Positions 8,580-19,427 of a stretch of 64,000 nt of DNA are shown here, one piece after another. The notes beneath the pieces were generated by a model. The model was not told the origin of the DNA, did not search any database, and saw only the letters and a program-made list of their open reading frames with translations. The DNA comes from Sva-07 sp963747375. GTDB lineage: Bacteria > Actinomycetota > Acidimicrobiia > Acidimicrobiales > Ilumatobacteraceae. A program made the translations under genes and the position numbers. Location of the stretch: positions 310,001 to 374,000 of the forward strand of contig CAVVFL010000011.1 of assembly GCA_963747375.1 (NCBI GenBank). The letters are read 5' to 3'. How positions within the stretch are numbered: the first letter of the stretch is position 1; each line of letters starts with the position of its first letter.

Positions 8580-9221
8580 TCAGCTCTCGTTGCGATGGCG
8601 CTCCTCGAGGCGCGCCGACAGGGCGGCCGCCTCGGTGCGACGCGACATGCCGAGTTTCGCCAGCAGGTTCGACACGTAGTTCTTGACGGTCTTCTCGGCG
8701 AGATACATGTCCTGGGCGATCTGACGGTTCGTGTAGCCCTCGCCGATGAGATCGAAGATCCGGCGCTCCTGCGGTGTCAGGTCGTCGAGACGACCCTCCT
8801 CGCTGTCACGCAACCGGCGCAACGCGAGACGCACCTCGGCGTCGTCGAGATACTTGCGGCCGGCGGCGACCCCGCGGATCGCCTCGATGAGTTCGTTGCT
8901 GCGGATCTGCTTGAGGATGAACCCCGATGCCCCGGCAAGGCCCGCATCGACCAGCGCCCGATCGCTGTCGAAGGAGGTGAGGATCAACGATCGGACATCG
9001 GGAAACTCCGAGCTGATCTGACGGCACACGTCGATGCCATTGCCCTCGCCGAGCCTGACGTCGAGCACTGCGACGTCGGGCGAGCAGCGCCTGATCTCGT
9101 CGAGCGCGGAATCGGTGTCACCGGCCTCGCCGACCACCGTCATGTCCGTCTCGGCTTCGAGTGTGGCGGCGATTCCTCGACGGACCACCTCGTGGTCATC
9201 GAGCAGGAAGACGCGGATCAT
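8580..9221 (-). CDS. devR: DevR/DosR-like NarL-family response regulator
   Basis: A 213-residue regulator. The receiver domain has the acidic pair LLDDHE, phospho-acceptor D54 (VAVLDVRLGEG), T82 and K104. The LuxR-type helix-turn-helix domain (about 148-205) contains LAEKTVKNYVSNLLAKLGM, where K177, K180 and N181 line up with the DNA-contacting K179, K182 and N183 of mycobacterial DosR. D54, T82 and K104 have the same numbers as in DosR. In mycobacteria this regulator switches on USP, PPOX/nitroreductase-like genes and a hydrogenase under hypoxia or NO. Here it sits inside a USP/PPOX cluster with DosR-box-like elements. The symbol rests on these shared residues and context. Confidence 0.88.
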   Translation of the reverse strand: MIRVFLLDDHEVVRRGIAATLEAETDMTVVGEAGDTDSALDEIRRCSPDVAVLDVRLGEGNGIDVCRQISSEFPDVRSLILTSFDSDRALVDAGLAGASGFILKQIRSNELIEAIRGVAAGRKYLDDAEVRLALRRLRDSEEGRLDDLTPQERRIFDLIGEGYTNRQIAQDMYLAEKTVKNYVSNLLAKLGMSRRTEAAALSARLEERHRNES

Positions 9222-9269
9222 GACGCCATTGTCGCTTGCCGCGGGCTCGTTGTCGAACCTCGATCGCAA

Positions 9270-10243
9270 CTACCCGTGGAAGATGTCGGGTGAAGGTCCC
9301 CCGGCGGGCGTGGCCGGAGCCGGCTCGGACAAGGGCACGACGACGATCGGGCGATGGACGTGGTGCAGGATCCACGTCGACACGGAGCCGAGCAGGGCCG
9401 AGCCCACCGCGCCGTGGCCGCGTGCTCCCACCACGACGAGATCGACGTCGTCGGCCTGGGCCGACAGTGCGGCGCGCGGTGTTCCCCTGATGAATTCGCG
9501 TTCGAGGATGGACATCGGCGGCGACCGCTTCGTAGGCGAGCGGTTCCACGAGATGGTTGAACCGCTCCGCCGCCAGTTCGCTCGCATCGGGGAAGAAGAA
9601 CGCGTCCGAGCCCACCGCGAGCGGTGTCGCATCCCAGACCCAGACGACCACCACGGTGGAGCCCGGCGCCGCGAACTGCACCGCCCATCGTGCTGCTGCC
9701 ATGGCATTCGGGGAACCGTCGAAGCCGACGAGGATCCGCCGCGTCACGACCGGCTCGACGTCGCCGGGCACGACGACGGTCGGCACCGCCGCATGCGTCG
9801 CGCACTGGGTGCTGGTCGAGCCGAGCAGCAATCGGGCGAATCCACCCCGACCTCGGCTTCCCACGACGAGCAGCTCAGCGTGCTCCGACGCAGCGAGGAG
9901 CACCTCGGCCGGACCTCCCCTGCCCACGTACGACTCGACGGGAACATCGAGGTCGACGCGGCAACGCTGCCGCCACCGCCTCGGTCTCGTCGGCCGCGGC
10001 CGCGATGAGTTCGGAGTCGTCGAACGCGGTCACCGACGGGCTGGACATCGGATAGGCGCCGATGGTCGGCGCCTGCCATGCAGTGAGGAGTTCGAGGCTC
10101 GTGGCACGGCCCGGCGCGTTGGCGACGACCCAGCGCACGGCATTGCTTGCACATGCGGATCCGTCGATCCCGATGATCCATCGGCGCAGATCCGATTCAC
10201 TCGTGACGGCGAGATCGGTCACGGCGTCGTCGGTCGTCAGCAT
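9270..10243 (-). CDS. Universal stress protein, tandem UspA domains, two frameshifts
   Basis: The fourth USP of the island. Reading starts at ATG 10243 (GAGGAGG about ten bases upstream) with RRWIIGIDGSACASNAVRWV. It must change frame near 9960 to continue LLVVGSRGRGGFARLLLGST, enters domain 2 (RILVGFDGSPNAMAAARWAV), and changes frame again near 9510 to finish VDLVVVGARGHGAVGSALLGSV and PIVVVPL. The reconstructed protein is about 324 residues with both domains complete and both nucleotide loops intact. Such conservation argues for base-call errors rather than decay. A DevR-like box lies about 80 bases upstream of the start. Confidence 0.85.
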
Positions 10244-10317
10244 GTCGTCACGTTCCTCCTCTGTGGGGCGATCCCGGGCCATCGCAATGATCAAGTCACG
10301 TTCGCGACGTCGAGGCA

Positions 10318-10331
10318 GGGCCAAAGGTCAC
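10318..10331 (+). promoter_or_regulatory. Candidate DevR-like box between divergent USP and CMD genes
   Basis: Reads GGGCCAAAGGTCAC on the plus strand, 11 of 14 matches to the DosR consensus GGGACTWWAGTCCC and 12 of 14 to the box at 6163. It lies between the USP gene starting at 10243 (minus) and the AhpD-like gene near 10396 (plus), so it could drive either or both. Confidence 0.5.
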
Positions 10332-10395
10332 GCTGGGCAGCGACGATGACCTTCTTCCCTGGCAGGCGCGCACCCTGTTGGCGGACCATTACGTC

Positions 10396-10736
10396 ATGAC
10401 CGTTCACGACTATCCGGCCCAACGGACCGAACTCCGTCAGGGTTACCGCGATCTCACGACTGCCATGCCGGCCCAGATGAAGGGGTTCGGTGAACTCCAC
10501 CGGTCCGCCGTCGCCGACGGCGCCCTGCCACAGTCGACCAAGGAACTGATGGCCGTGTCGATTGCCATCGTGCAGCGATGCGACGACTGCATCGCGCTGC
10601 ACATGCACGACGCACTGCGTGCCGGGGCGACGCCGGAGCAGGTGTACGAAGCCATCGGTGTCGCCGTGCTGATGGGCGGTGGCCCGGCGTCGACGTACGC
10701 GACCCACGCCCTGCGAGCGCTGGAGCAGTTCTCGAC

Positions 10737-10740
<4 letters not shown>
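10396..10740 (+). CDS. AhpD-like carboxymuconolactone decarboxylase family protein
   Basis: A 114-residue all-helical CMD/AhpD-fold protein. The redox or catalytic motif is RCDDCIALHMHDALRAGAT: a CxxC followed by a histidine four residues later, the AhpD peroxidase-type arrangement. Family members act as thiol-dependent peroxidase partners or decarboxylases. In other bacteria AhpD-like proteins assist lipoylated E2 components, reducing hydroperoxides with lipoyl electrons. That fits the E2 gene later in this operon, but is inference. ATG 10396 is chosen; TTG 10378 is a weaker alternative. The stop overlaps the next ATG (ATGA). Confidence 0.85.
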
Positions 10741-12553
<1,813 letters not shown>

Positions 12554-12557
<4 letters not shown>

Positions 12558-13607
12558 CCGCCGAGCACGATCTGTGGCGGTCGCTGCTCGCCGACATGAT
12601 CCGGATCCGGGTGTTCGAGGAGCGATGCGCCGAACTGTACGGCGAGTCGAAGATTCGCGGATTCCTCCATCTCTACATCGGGGAGGAGGCGATCGCATCC
12701 GGAGTCATGCGATGCCTGGAGCCCAACGACGCCGTCCTTGCCACCTACCGCGAACACGGACACGCCCTCCTGCGGGGGGTGTCAGCGGAGTCGATCATGT
12801 GCGAGATGTTCGGCAAGGCCACGGGCTGTTCGGGCGGACGTGGCGGCTCGATGCATCTCTTCGACGCGGCGACCCGCTTCTTCGGCGGCAACGCGATCGT
12901 CGGCGGTCACCTCCCGGTGGCGGTCGGGCTCGGGCTGGCCGACCAGATGCTCGGCCGTTCGGGGGCGGTCACGGTCTGCTTCTTCGGTGAAGGCGCGGTC
13001 GCCGAGGGTGAGTTCCACGAGGCGATGAACCTCGCGGCGCTGTGGAACGTCCCGGTGCTGTTCTGCTGCGAGAACAACCGCTACGCCATGGGCACGTCGC
13101 TGCGCTCGAGCGAGTCGCAGATCGATCTCGCACTCAAGGCGGCGAGCTACGCGATTCCGGCCTGGAGTGTGGACGGCATGAACGTCGTCGAGGTCCATCG
13201 GGCGACCACGAAGGCCCTCGCCGCGATCCGGGCCGACGGCGGACCGATGTTCATCGAGTTCCAGACCTACCGGTTCCGGGCGCACTCGATGTTCGACCCC
13301 GACCTCTACCGTGATCCGGCCGAAGTCGAGGCAGTGGAAGCTGCGCGACCCGATCGTGACGTTCGGTGACGCAGCTCCTGCATGACGGGATCGTGACCGA
13401 CGACGACATCGAGCAGATGTGGTCAGCGGCACGCGACGAGACCGAGGCCGCCGTGGTCGCCGCCGACGCGGCACCGCTCGAGTCGGTCGACACGCTGCTC
13501 GACCACGTCACCCTCGACACACCCGAACCCGAACCCGACCCGAACCCGAACCCGATACCGGCACCGACACCGGACACGACACCGATGACGACGAGGTCTG
13601 GCCGTGA
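12554..13607 (+). CDS. 2-oxoacid dehydrogenase E1 alpha subunit, frameshifted C-terminus
   Basis: Thiamine-diphosphate E1alpha of the pyruvate/acetoin/branched-chain type. The first 260 residues are clean: LHLYIGEEAIASG, GRGGSMHLFD and the ThDP motif GEGAVAEGEFHEA...CCENN. The phosphorylation-loop region YRFRAHSMFDPDLYRDPAEVE follows. Near 13335-13365 two small shifts are needed to join to TQLLHDGIVTDDDIEQMW. A further shift in the Pro/Glu/Asp-rich tail near 13550 gives DDDEVWP and a TGA overlapping the GTG start of E1beta. Reconstructed length is about 350 residues. The repetitive CCCGAACCCGAA tract in the tail is a likely spot for indels. No E3 gene is present in the window. Confidence 0.86.
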
Positions 13608-14609
13608 GCATCGACACGTCGACGGACATGCCCACGATGACCTACCGCGAGGCGATGCGCGAGGCGATCCGCGACGCGCTCGCCACCGACGACCGCGTGT
13701 TCGTGATGGGTGAGGACGTCGCCGACTATGGCGGCACCTACGCCGTCACCAAGGGTCTCTACGAGGAGTTCGGTCGCGATCGCGTGCGCAACACGCCGCT
13801 GTCGGAGGCGGGCTTCGTCGGCGCCGGCATCGGTGCGGCCCTCGGCGGACTCCGCCCGATCGTCGAGATCATGACGGTCAACTTCAGCCTGCTGGCACTC
13901 GACCAGTTGGTGAACACCGCCGCAACGCTGCTGCACATGTCGGGCGGACAGTTCAACGTCCCCCTGGTGGTGCGCACGACGACCGGCGCCGGTCGGCAGT
14001 TGGCCGCTCAGCACTCCCACAGCCTCGAGGGGTGGTTCGCCCACGTGCCCGGGCTGAAGGTGGTCGCTCCGGCAACACCCGAGGACGCCCGCTGGATGCT
14101 GCCCACCGCGCTCGCCGATCCCAACCCGGTGATCATCTTCGAACACGCGACGCTCTACAACGACCGCGGCCCGGTCGATCCGAGCGCTCGGACCCGTCGA
14201 CCTCGAACGGGCCGCCGTACGTCGCACCGGAACCGACGTGACGGTCATCGCGTCGGCCGGGATGGTGCCCAAGGCGCTCGCCGCGGCCGACGTCCTGTCC
14301 ACCTCCGGGGTCTCCGCCGAGGTCATCGATCTGCGCTCGTTGCGCCCGCTCGACTTCGACACGCTCGCCACGTCGCTCGCACGGACGAACCGGGCGCTCG
14401 TCGTCGACGAGGGTTGGCGCACCGGCGGGCTCAGCGCCGAGATCGCAGCGAGCCTGACCGAGCGCTGCTTCTGGTCGCTCGATGCCCCCGTCACGCGGCT
14501 CGCCAGCGCCGAGGTTCCGATTCCGTATGCCAAGCACCTGGAGTCCGCGGCGATCCCCCAGGTCGACGACATCGTCGCCGCCGCACTCGACCTCGTCGGT
14601 GGCCGATGA
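13604..14609 (+). CDS. 2-oxoacid dehydrogenase E1 beta subunit, one frameshift
   Basis: Transketolase-like E1beta partner of the preceding gene (about 334 residues after correction). Seen: MTYREAMREAIRDAL, VFVMGEDVADYGGTY, TPLSEAGFVGAGIGAA, RTTTGAGRQLAAQHSHSLE and PGLKVVAPATPEDA. The frame then breaks near 14188 within GPVDPSA and continues one base later as LGPVDLERAAV to VTVIASAGMVPKALAAAD, ending AAALDLVGGR. All parts of the family fold are represented. The GTG start at 13604 overlaps the E1alpha stop and the stop overlaps the E2 ATG at 14606. Confidence 0.87.
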
Positions 14610-15833
14610 ACGACCCGGCCGACGCCGACCCGGCGCTCGCCGGCTACGACTACCTCCTGCCGTCGCTCGGTGCCGACATGGACGAGGGCCGCGTGGTCGA
14701 GTGGCGCGTCGCCATCGGCGACACCGTCCATCGGGGCGACCTGATGGCGGTGGTCGAGACCGAGAAGTCGGACATCGACATCGAGATCTGGCACGACGGC
14801 ATCGTCGACGCCTTCCTGGTTCCGATCGGCGAGCTGATCGAGGTCGGCACGCCCATCGTCAGGCTGCGCCCCATCGGTTCCGTCGCTGCCGCACCAGCCG
14901 CACGACCCGGCACCTGAGACCGCCGTCCTCAACGGCGACAGCACCGACGAACGCCATCACCGCCGTCACCGAACGTCACCGCCGCCACTCGCCGGTCGCG
15001 CCGGTGATCGCGTCCTCGCGTCGCCGTTGGCCCGCCGCCTCGGAGCCGAACGCGGACTCGACCTCGCGACGATCACCGGCAGCGGCCCCGGCGGAGCCGT
15101 CGTCGAAGCCGACCTCCGAGGTGCCCGAGCCGTCGAGCCCGAACGCAACGAGACCGCTCGTCGGCGCACACCCGCGACCATGCGCTCGATGATCGCCGAA
15201 CGGATGAGCCGGGCGAATCGCGAGATCCCCCACTATCACCTGGCGCGCGACGTCGACGTCGGCCGACTCGATGCGTGGCTCGTCGAACGCAATGCGAGTC
15301 GTCCGATCACCGAACGGCTCCTCCCCGCTGCGTGCTACATCCGCGCCGTCGCCCTGGCAGCGGCGCGCCACAGCGACTTCAACGGCTCGTGGGTCGACGA
15401 CCACTTCGAACCGGCCGATTCGGTCAACGTCGCCATGGCGATCTCGCTGCGCGGCGGCGGCCTGGTCACCCCGCACGTCCACGCCGCCGATCAACGATCA
15501 CTCGACGAGATCATGGCCAGCCTCAACGAACTCGTCTCCGCTGCTCGAAGTGGCAATCTGCGCGCCAGCTGGATGACCGGCGCAACGATCACGATCACCA
15601 ACCTGGGTGACACCGGCGCCGACCTCGTCCACGGGGTGATCTCGCCTCCGCAGGTCGCGCTCGTCGGGTTCGGTCGATCGCGTCAGCGTCCATGGGTCGT
15701 CGACGAGCTCGTCACGATCCGACCAGTCGTGACCACCACCCTGGCCGCCGACCATCGCGCCACCGACGGCGCGAACGGGAGCCGGTTCCTCGCAACCGTC
15801 ACCACCCACCTCGAGCACCCGGAGGACCTGTGA
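14606..15833 (+). CDS. Dihydrolipoamide acyltransferase (E2), one frameshift
   Basis: Lipoate-dependent acyltransferase core of the complex. Residues about 10-90 form a lipoyl domain with the lipoylation lysine in ETEKSDIDIE. A frame change near 14905 leads through a linker to a peripheral subunit-binding domain (SPLARRLGAERGLDLATI, GSGPGGAVVEADL). The catalytic domain closes with the acyltransferase signature ADHRATDG, holding the catalytic His and Asp. Without correction the first piece is a stand-alone 103-residue lipoyl protein; with it, a standard E2 of about 408 residues results. The stop overlaps the GTG start of the acyl carrier protein. Confidence 0.87.
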
Positions 15834-16117
15834 ACACCGACAACACCCATCCCGACCCCGCTGACCATCGCGTCGTCGATCCCGTCACGATGATCCTGGC
15901 AGCGATCGCCGACGTGGCCCCCGAACTGCAACCGGAACTCGCCGACCTCGACCACGACGTCGACTTCTGGACCGAGCTCCAGCTCGATTCGATGGACCAC
16001 CTGTCCGTGATGACACGACTCGCCGCACAGGCGGGCCGGGACATCCCCGAACGCGACTACCCCCGGCTGACGACCGTCAACGCGCTCCGCAGCTACCTCG
16101 GCGGCGACACTCGATGA
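15830..16117 (+). CDS. Acyl carrier protein, last gene of E1/E2 operon
   Basis: A 95-residue four-helix carrier protein. The phosphopantetheine attachment site is S54 in LQLDSMDHLSV, the usual DSL motif with Met for Leu. The GTG start at 15830 overlaps the E2 stop, so it is translationally coupled to the acyltransferase. Unusual neighbour: carrier proteins are not normally part of 2-oxoacid dehydrogenase operons. The simplest idea is that the E2 or the acyl-CoA synthetase loads an acyl group onto this carrier. It could also be an accessory for an unlinked pathway. Confidence 0.85.
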   Translation: MNTDNTHPDPADHRVVDPVTMILAAIADVAPELQPELADLDHDVDFWTELQLDSMDHLSVMTRLAAQAGRDIPERDYPRLTTVNALRSYLGGDTR

Positions 16118-16130
16118 AAGGGATACCGGC

Positions 16131-16981
16131 ATGACCGAGACCACGAACGACCCACCCAACGAACCGAAGCAGATCTCCGCGCTGGCAACTCGTGGTCGGC
16201 GGACTCGTGATCCTCGCTGCACTGATCGTGGCGCTCGTGCTCGTCACCGGCGGTGACGACGACTCGGACTCTGCGGCGACCACCGACGTGGCCACCACCG
16301 AGCCGACGACGCCCGCGACCACCCCCGCCACCGCGACGCCCGGCCACCGAGCCGTCATCGAGCGAGCCGCCCGTGACCGAGCCGACCACGACGGACGCGT
16401 CCACGACGGAGGTGCCCACCACCGCGCCATCCGAGGCCACCAGCACCGCCATCTGGCCGTGGGTCGACACCTCGACGCGCTTCGCCGATCCCGTCGAGGC
16501 CGCGACCAACTTCGCCACCGACTACCTCGGCTTCACCGATCCGGTGGTGGGCGAGTTCCAGGCAGGCGACAGCCGGTCCGGCGAGGTGGTGGTCACCGCC
16601 GGCACGGTCGGCCCGACGACCGTGGTGTTCGTCCGCCAGCTCACCGCCGACGACAGCTGGTGGGTGCTCGGCGCAGCGAGCCAGAACATCACGGTCGACC
16701 AACCGGCGTGGGGTGACGTGGTCAGCAGCCCGCTCACCATTTCGGGAACTGCATCGGCGTTCGAAGGAACGGTCGACGTGGAGTTGCGCGCCGACGGCAA
16801 TGGCGAGCCGATCTACGAGGGCTTCGTGACCGGGAGTGGAAGCCCCGACCCGGGCCCGTACGACGCCGTGATCGAGTTCACGAGTCCCGGCACCGGAGGT
16901 GGAGCGTTGGTGCTCCTCTCGCGCAGCCCCGAGGACGGCCGCGTCATCGAAGCGTCGGCCCTGCGAATCTTCTTCGGCTGA
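16131..16981 (+). CDS. Membrane-anchored protein with Gmad2-like Ig domain, two frameshifts
   Basis: Starts at ATG 16131 with a polar N-terminus, then after a one-base shift near 16180 a single transmembrane helix (WQLVVGGLVILAALIVALVLV). A Thr/Pro/Ala-rich linker follows; a second shift near 16350 leads to a folded extracytoplasmic region. The last 85 or so residues (SPLTISGTASAFEGTVDVELR to ASALRIFFG) match the immunoglobulin-like Gmad2 domain seen in secreted and spore-germination proteins. Reconstructed length is about 283 residues. Function unknown; a cell-envelope role is inferred. The 13-base gap to the carrier protein gene could make it the last gene of that operon. Confidence 0.72.
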
Positions 16982-17028
16982 TCGAGGGAGCGCACTGACG
17001 ATGAACTGCGCGTGTCGTGCTCGCAGAC

Positions 17029-17949
17029 TCATCGGTGGCCGATCAGCGACACGAGTTGAGCCACAGCCTCCGCACCGTCGCCGTCGAGTTCGACGCATTC
17101 GCTCGGGGCGACATCGCTGCCGGCGGCACGATGTCGCACGAGCACCGGGGTGCCGGGGCTGTTGCGACGATGGGCCTCGATGAGTTCCTCGGTGCGTTCA
17201 TCCGCCGGATCGAGCAGCACGACGATCGCGTCGGCGCCGTCCGCGAGCGGACACCTCCCACCCTCGAGCACCGGACAACCGTGTCTGACGCGATGGTCGG
17301 GGCCGGCGCACATCGTGGTTGCCAGCCCTGCCTTCTCGGCGGCGCCCTCGCCCGACCAGCGACGACCGGCCACTTCCACGAGGACCCTCGGTCGCGTCTC
17401 CCCCGGCGGCCAGTCGGGCGTGCTTCCGCTCGTGCCGATGCTCACCCGGACGACGCCGTCGACGTGTTCGACGGCGACGGCGTCACGATGGCGCAGCAGC
17501 GACAACATGGGTCCGTTCTCGAGCAAGACCTCGGCCTGAAGATTCCGGACGTCCTCGATTGCGGCCCGGCGCACCAGTACGTCGAGGAGGTAGGCGCCGA
17601 GCCAGCCCCGCCATGGCGCCGCAACCGTGATGGCGAGGTCGCCGTCACCATCCGGCCGAATGGTGTAGCCGGCCTCGGCCGCGACCACCTCCGGCGCATC
17701 GTCATCGGCAGCGCCGACGAGGGCGATCACACCGAATCCGCCGCGCTCGCCCGACCTCGCCCACTCGCGACACCACTCGACCTTGGGCGTGAAGGCACCG
17801 AAGAACCGCCGATGACGGTCGGTCATCGTCAGATCGTCGTAGAGGGCATGGATCCGCTCGGCGTCGTCGGCCGTCATGGCGCGCACCGTCATCGACCGAC
17901 CGTCGGCGAGAGCGATCACGTCGATCACGTCATCGGGGGGCGTGGGCAT
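17029..17949 (-). CDS. GNAT-family acetyltransferase
   Basis: A 306-residue protein with an N-terminal GNAT domain (residues about 15-165). It contains MTVRAMTADDAERIHALYDDL and TDRHRRFFGAF, typical of the Pat-type protein-acetyltransferase subgroup, and an acetyl-CoA binding region around WRGWLGAYLLDVLVRRA. The remaining 140 residues hold two cysteines and a Rossmann-like stretch (DAIVVLLDPADERTEELIEAH) that I do not recognise. ATG 17949 is preferred over a 118-residue upstream extension that runs antisense to the rhodanese gene. It is divergent from the rhodanese lipoprotein. Confidence 0.8.
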   Translation of the reverse strand: MPTPPDDVIDVIALADGRSMTVRAMTADDAERIHALYDDLTMTDRHRRFFGAFTPKVEWCREWARSGERGGFGVIALVGAADDDAPEVVAAEAGYTIRPDGDGDLAITVAAPWRGWLGAYLLDVLVRRAAIEDVRNLQAEVLLENGPMLSLLRHRDAVAVEHVDGVVRVSIGTSGSTPDWPPGETRPRVLVEVAGRRWSGEGAAEKAGLATTMCAGPDHRVRHGCPVLEGGRCPLADGADAIVVLLDPADERTEELIEAHRRNSPGTPVLVRHRAAGSDVAPSECVELDGDGAEAVAQLVSLIGHR

Positions 17950-18030
17950 CGTCGTCACGATCTCGACTGAACCGCACGCGGCCGCTCCTTGCAAGGGTCC
18001 GACGGCCCCGAGTCGGCCTGCCGGACTCAG

Positions 18031-18046
18031 ATACCAGGAGGGGTAT
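18031..18046 (+). promoter_or_regulatory. Candidate CsoR/CstR-type operator (ATACC-N6-GGTAT) before rhodanese gene
   Basis: ATACC-AGGAGG-GGTAT, a perfect 5+5 inverted repeat 27 bases before the GTG start of the rhodanese lipoprotein. The same TACC-N6-GGTA spacing occurs before the persulfide dioxygenase gene at 20848-20861. CsoR/CstR-family repressors are known to bind TACC/GGTA-armed GC-rich palindromes. Confidence 0.5.
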
Positions 18047-18072
18047 ATCGACACCGGCGCTATCGTGGAGTC

Positions 18073-18522
18073 GTGCGTCGGATCGCCCTGCTCCTCATCG
18101 TCGGAACACTCGGAGTCGCCACGTCGTGCGGCAGCGACGACTCTTCGTCCACTGCGTCGACCGCGGCCGTCACCGTGGCAGCAGCCACGGTCGGGGACTT
18201 CGCGACCATCAGCCCCCAGGAAGCGGCGGCGGTCGTCGATGACCCTCCCGCAGATCTCGTCGTGCTCGACGTGCGGACACCCGAGGAGTACGCCGCAGGC
18301 CATCTCGACGGAGCCGTCCTCGTCGACTTCTACGATCCCGGTTTCACCGACCAGTTGAGCCAGCTCGACCTGCAGGTTCCGTATCTCGTCTACTGCCAGT
18401 CGGGCAACCGCAGCGGTCAGACACTGACGATGATGCAGGAGCTCGGCTTCGCCTCAGCCACCGATGTCGGCGGCGGCATCGCGGCCTGGCAGAGCGCCGG
18501 ACTGCCCGTCGTCGTCGATTGA
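18073..18522 (+). CDS. Rhodanese-domain lipoprotein
   Basis: A 149-residue exported sulfurtransferase. The N-terminus VRRIALLLIVGTLGVATSC is a lipoprotein signal with lipid-attachment C19. After a Ser/Thr/Ala linker comes one rhodanese domain: ISPQEAAAVVDD, LDVRTPEEYAAGHLDGA, and the active-site loop YCQSGNRSGQT with catalytic C108. It would move sulfane sulfur on the outer face of the membrane. GTG 18073 is chosen because it starts exactly at the basic signal-peptide region. A TACC-N6-GGTA operator-like palindrome sits just upstream, suggesting (per)sulfide-responsive control. Its last 69 bases overlap the convergent membrane-protein gene. Confidence 0.9.
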   Translation: MRRIALLLIVGTLGVATSCGSDDSSSTASTAAVTVAAATVGDFATISPQEAAAVVDDPPADLVVLDVRTPEEYAAGHLDGAVLVDFYDPGFTDQLSQLDLQVPYLVYCQSGNRSGQTLTMMQELGFASATDVGGGIAAWQSAGLPVVVD

Positions 18523-19386
18523 CGCCGGCCAGATCGGATCGACCCCCCGCAACGCCAGCGTTCGGGTGAACTCGGCACCGGCCAGGATGATCTGCGCCTC
18601 GTAGTAGATCCAGATGAGGACCAGGAACACGCTGCCGGTGGCACCGAGGAGCGACGTGGCTGCGTAGCGCCGGAGGTACGCCCCGATGGCCACGGTCCCG
18701 ACGGCGACGAGCAGCGCCGTCACCGCCGCACCCGGGAGCACACTGCGCCATGGCACCCGTACGTCCGTGAGGTACCGGAACAGCAGGGCGATGACCCCGA
18801 TCCCGAGCGCCCACGATCCAGCAGTTCCGATGAGCTCGCCGAGCGACTGCACCACGGCGACATCGGGCACCATGCGCGAGAACAACGCCGTGATCGCGTT
18901 CAACGCGAAGGACAGCATCAGCACGGCCCCTGCTCCCACGACGACGAGGAACGCGACGACCCGTCGTGCCACCGTCGTGCGCAGGCCGGCGCGTACCGGA
19001 CGTTCCCAGATGGTGTTCAGCGCGTCCTGGAGTGCCAGCACCAGCAGCGACGCAGTCAACACCAGCGACACTGCACCGACGACGCCGAGGCCGAGCAACG
19101 AGTCGAATCCGTCGAGCACCCCGGCCAGTGCGGCGCTGACGGCCGCGTCGTCGTTGCCGAGGATGTCGGCGAGCTGGCCGGCCAGATAGTCCTGCACGTC
19201 TTGCTTCTGAAAGAAGAAGCCGGCCAGCGAGAGACTCACCGCCAGGAGCGGCACGAAGGCGAAGAGCCCGTAGTACGCGAGTCCGGCTCCGAGGCGGATC
19301 GTGCGATGCATCCGCCACTCGGCGTAGGTCTCGGTGAGCAGCCCGAAGAACGAGCTCCCGATCTGGCGCATCCGAGACCGCAACAT
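18454..19386 (-). CDS. YihY/BrkB-family inner-membrane protein
   Basis: A 310-residue polytopic protein with about six transmembrane helices: LGAGLAYYGLFAFVPLLAVSL, LLGLGVVGAVSLVLTASLLVL, VVAFLVVVGAGAVLML, ALGIGVIALLFRYL, VLPGAAVTALLVAVGTVAIG and GATGSVFLVLIWIYYEAQIILAGAEF. The LAYY and WIYYEAQIILAGAEFT signatures are typical of the YihY/BrkB (formerly RNase BN) family, whose biochemical role is unsettled. The C-terminal 30 residues are hydrophilic and overlap the rhodanese gene on the other strand by 69 bases; a frame error near the end is possible. Confidence 0.9.
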   Translation of the reverse strand: MLRSRMRQIGSSFFGLLTETYAEWRMHRTIRLGAGLAYYGLFAFVPLLAVSLSLAGFFFQKQDVQDYLAGQLADILGNDDAAVSAALAGVLDGFDSLLGLGVVGAVSLVLTASLLVLALQDALNTIWERPVRAGLRTTVARRVVAFLVVVGAGAVLMLSFALNAITALFSRMVPDVAVVQSLGELIGTAGSWALGIGVIALLFRYLTDVRVPWRSVLPGAAVTALLVAVGTVAIGAYLRRYAATSLLGATGSVFLVLIWIYYEAQIILAGAEFTRTLALRGVDPIWPASIDDDGQSGALPGRDAAADIGG

Positions 19387-19427
19387 GCGACCGATCGTAG
19401 AGCCGGCGTGGCCGGCGACGTCCGACG

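Noticed and set aside
13520..13590. CCCGAACCCGAA tract as a minisatellite or regulatory repeat
   Set aside because: It encodes the Pro/Glu/Asp-rich tail of E1alpha; the repetition follows from the amino-acid composition.
17989..18011. GGGTCCGACGGCCC as another DevR-like box before the rhodanese gene
   Set aside because: Matches only about 9-10 of 14 positions and lacks the conserved GTCA half; not distinguishable from GC-rich background.
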